Source: Cynocephalus volans (taxonomy: Eukaryota; Chordata; Mammalia; Dermoptera; Cynocephalidae). Taken from it: DNA of 64,000 nt. The notes under the pieces were generated by a model. It was not told the DNA's origin and ran no database searches. It saw only the letters and a list, made by a program, of their open reading frames with translations. Location of the stretch: assembly GCF_027409185.1 (NCBI RefSeq), contig NC_084474.1:31372382-31436381 (forward strand), in the 5' to 3' direction. The position numbers and the translations under genes were made by a program. Of the stretch, positions 62,480 through 64,000 are shown piece by piece (position 1 is the first letter of the stretch; every line of letters begins with the position of its first letter).

Positions 62480-63250
62480 AGTTTTCACAGTGAGGTCAGG
62501 GCTTCTGCTGTTTTATGTTTCTTTTAGACTTAATTATTCCATTTATTTTTTTCATTAAATTCTTAGATCTATATTCTTTTGTTTTTCCTTATGGTGGTAA
62601 TTTCTGGAGTCTGTAATACACATTTTTTTATATATTACTGTCTATCTTAAATTAGCACATTCGTCACTTCCAACAAAAGCACCTTCAAATAGTTTAACTG
62701 AGTTTCCTTTTGTGCTTTTGTCTCAAATTTTACTTCTACTTTTGTAATATGCCTTATAAGACATTATTATTTTATTATTGCTCATTGAATTAGTCAATAT
62801 TCACTCATCTTTACCTTTTAAATGTTCATCTTTATTTCTAAAGTTTTATGTTTCCAAATAAGGTCATATTTATTTAATCTGATGAACTCTTGTAATTTCT
62901 TTCATTGCTGGCCTATGGAATTGGTTTTTGCTAAATTTTTAGTTATTTGAACCAATTTTGCTTCAGCTTTATTTTTAAAGGATATTTTTGCTAGAGAGAG
63001 AATTCTAGATGAACTTTTTGTTTGTTCCTTTGTTTGTTTCTGGTTATTTTACAAATATCCTAATGTCTTCTGCCTTCTATAGTAAAGACAACCATTAAGC
63101 TGTAAGTCTTACTTATTCTTGCTCCTTTGGAAACAAAGTTTCCTTTTCTTTGCTGAGTGATAACTAACTGGTATCTAAAATATTTAACTCACCTGTAGAT
63201 TTCTTTTTATTTTTTAAATTTTTTCTCAATTTTTGACCATTTGTTTATTT
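62480..63250 (-). mobile_element. L1 ORF1/ORF2 junction fragment, antisense
   Basis: Segments such as GAGAATTCTAGATGAACTTT and TCCTAATGTCTTCTGCCTTC parallel the antisense L1 at 57600-58335 but are more diverged. The region 63250-64000 is repeat-like with T-runs at 63256-63276 and no gene seen. Confidence 0.45.
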
Positions 63251-64000
63251 ATTATTATTATTTTTTTTTTTTTTTGCATGCCTCATATGTTTGGATTCAA
63301 TGAAAAATCGTAGAGATTCTAAAAGATGTTAAGTTCCTCCAGGTGGGCTAAAGCACCAGTGTATCACCTTGATTCTATTATCCTGCTATCTCTGCTTTAG
63401 CATTTAAAATTTTCAGATGCTATTTCTACTGTTTTTTTTTTTTAATCTTTTTTTAAATCTCATTTTATTTTGAGTTTTTAGCCTTAACACTGTGAGTGGA
63501 CAGTTTAATAGTCAGCTAATGATTTAAGGGAGATTTGTACACTAATTTTTGGACTCCGTCTCTGAGGTTTCTTTCTCCACTGGTATTTTCCCTTAAGTCC
63601 CAGTTGGTGTGGCGGCCCCCACATCTGACCTCGGTCTTTTCAGCACAGCACAACTTACACTTCCTGCTTGTGCTCCATTGTCCTCATCTGAGATTTGGAA
63701 AATGACTTCAGTAAAAGGCCAGGAAGAATGAGAGCTCTCATCACACACTTCCTTTCTCTCACGGATTACAGCCCTTCAACACCTGCCAACATTCCTTGAT
63801 TTCCAAAACCTTCAAAATACATGTTTTATAAAATTTTCCAGCTTTTATAGTTGTTTTGTGCTAGAGGGTTAGTCCAAATCAAGCTATTCTACTATGGCTG
63901 GAACCAGAGGTTCCAAATGTTTATTCGTATAAACTGTATTTTGTACATAAAAGGTGATATAATCCATGACAGTAAAAAACCAAAAAGTGCAAAGAATATA

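Overview
The window is a piece of a placental-mammal nuclear genome. It has one intron-rich protein gene with GT-AG splicing, a CpG-island promoter, and a background of L1, L2, MIR, MaLR-type LTRs, an ERV-type LTR and mariner DNA transposons. No Alu, B1/B2, CanSINE or Bov-type SINE was recognised. Two tRNA-derived SINE copies (minus strand 13845-13925, plus strand 50696-50818) look tRNA-Ile-like, and one seems dimeric. That is reminiscent of the CYN SINEs of Dermoptera (colugos), so a colugo is my tentative guess; the lineage call is inference.

The gene is CRISPLD1 (cysteine-rich secretory protein LCCL domain-containing 1), plus strand. Its GC-rich promoter and noncoding exon 1 lie at about 2080-2882. 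The coding exons run from 4026 to 43650. Joining the 14 coding exons by GT-AG rules gives 1503 nt, which is 500 codons plus a stop with no frame break. The product has a signal peptide, a CAP/SCP domain with CAP1 and CAP2 signatures, a cysteine-rich hinge, a hydrophilic linker and two tandem LCCL domains. It is expected to be secreted. Exons 9-10 and 13-14, which carry most of each LCCL domain, have matching phases and an identical 131-bp second exon, the mark of an internal duplication.

Layout: 1-2080 upstream flank; 2080-2882 CpG island, promoter and exon 1; 2883-3910 intron 1 with a mariner-type MITE; 3911-4283 exon 2 with the start codon; 4284-24771 a 20.5-kb intron 2 full of L2, MIR, MITE, SINE, L1 and one solo LTR; 24772-32176 a compact block of ten exons (3-12); 32177-37216 intron 12 with two LTR-type repeats and an L2; 37217-43650 exons 13-15; 43651 to about 44700 the 3' UTR and candidate polyadenylation signals; 44700-64000 downstream intergenic DNA dominated by L1 fragments, plus one decayed mariner at 58952-60109.

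The window holds no second gene, RNA gene, CRISPR array or novel multi-gene system that I can support. The most interesting points are local. A 5'-truncated antisense L1 has inserted right against the exon 4 acceptor, its target-site duplication copying the pyrimidine tract. A 135-nt (TG)n tract starts 13 nt after exon 14. Two upstream ORFs are included or excluded by the choice of exon 2 acceptor. Three mariner-derived hairpin MITEs lie inside the transcription unit, along with a related autonomous-type copy downstream of the gene.
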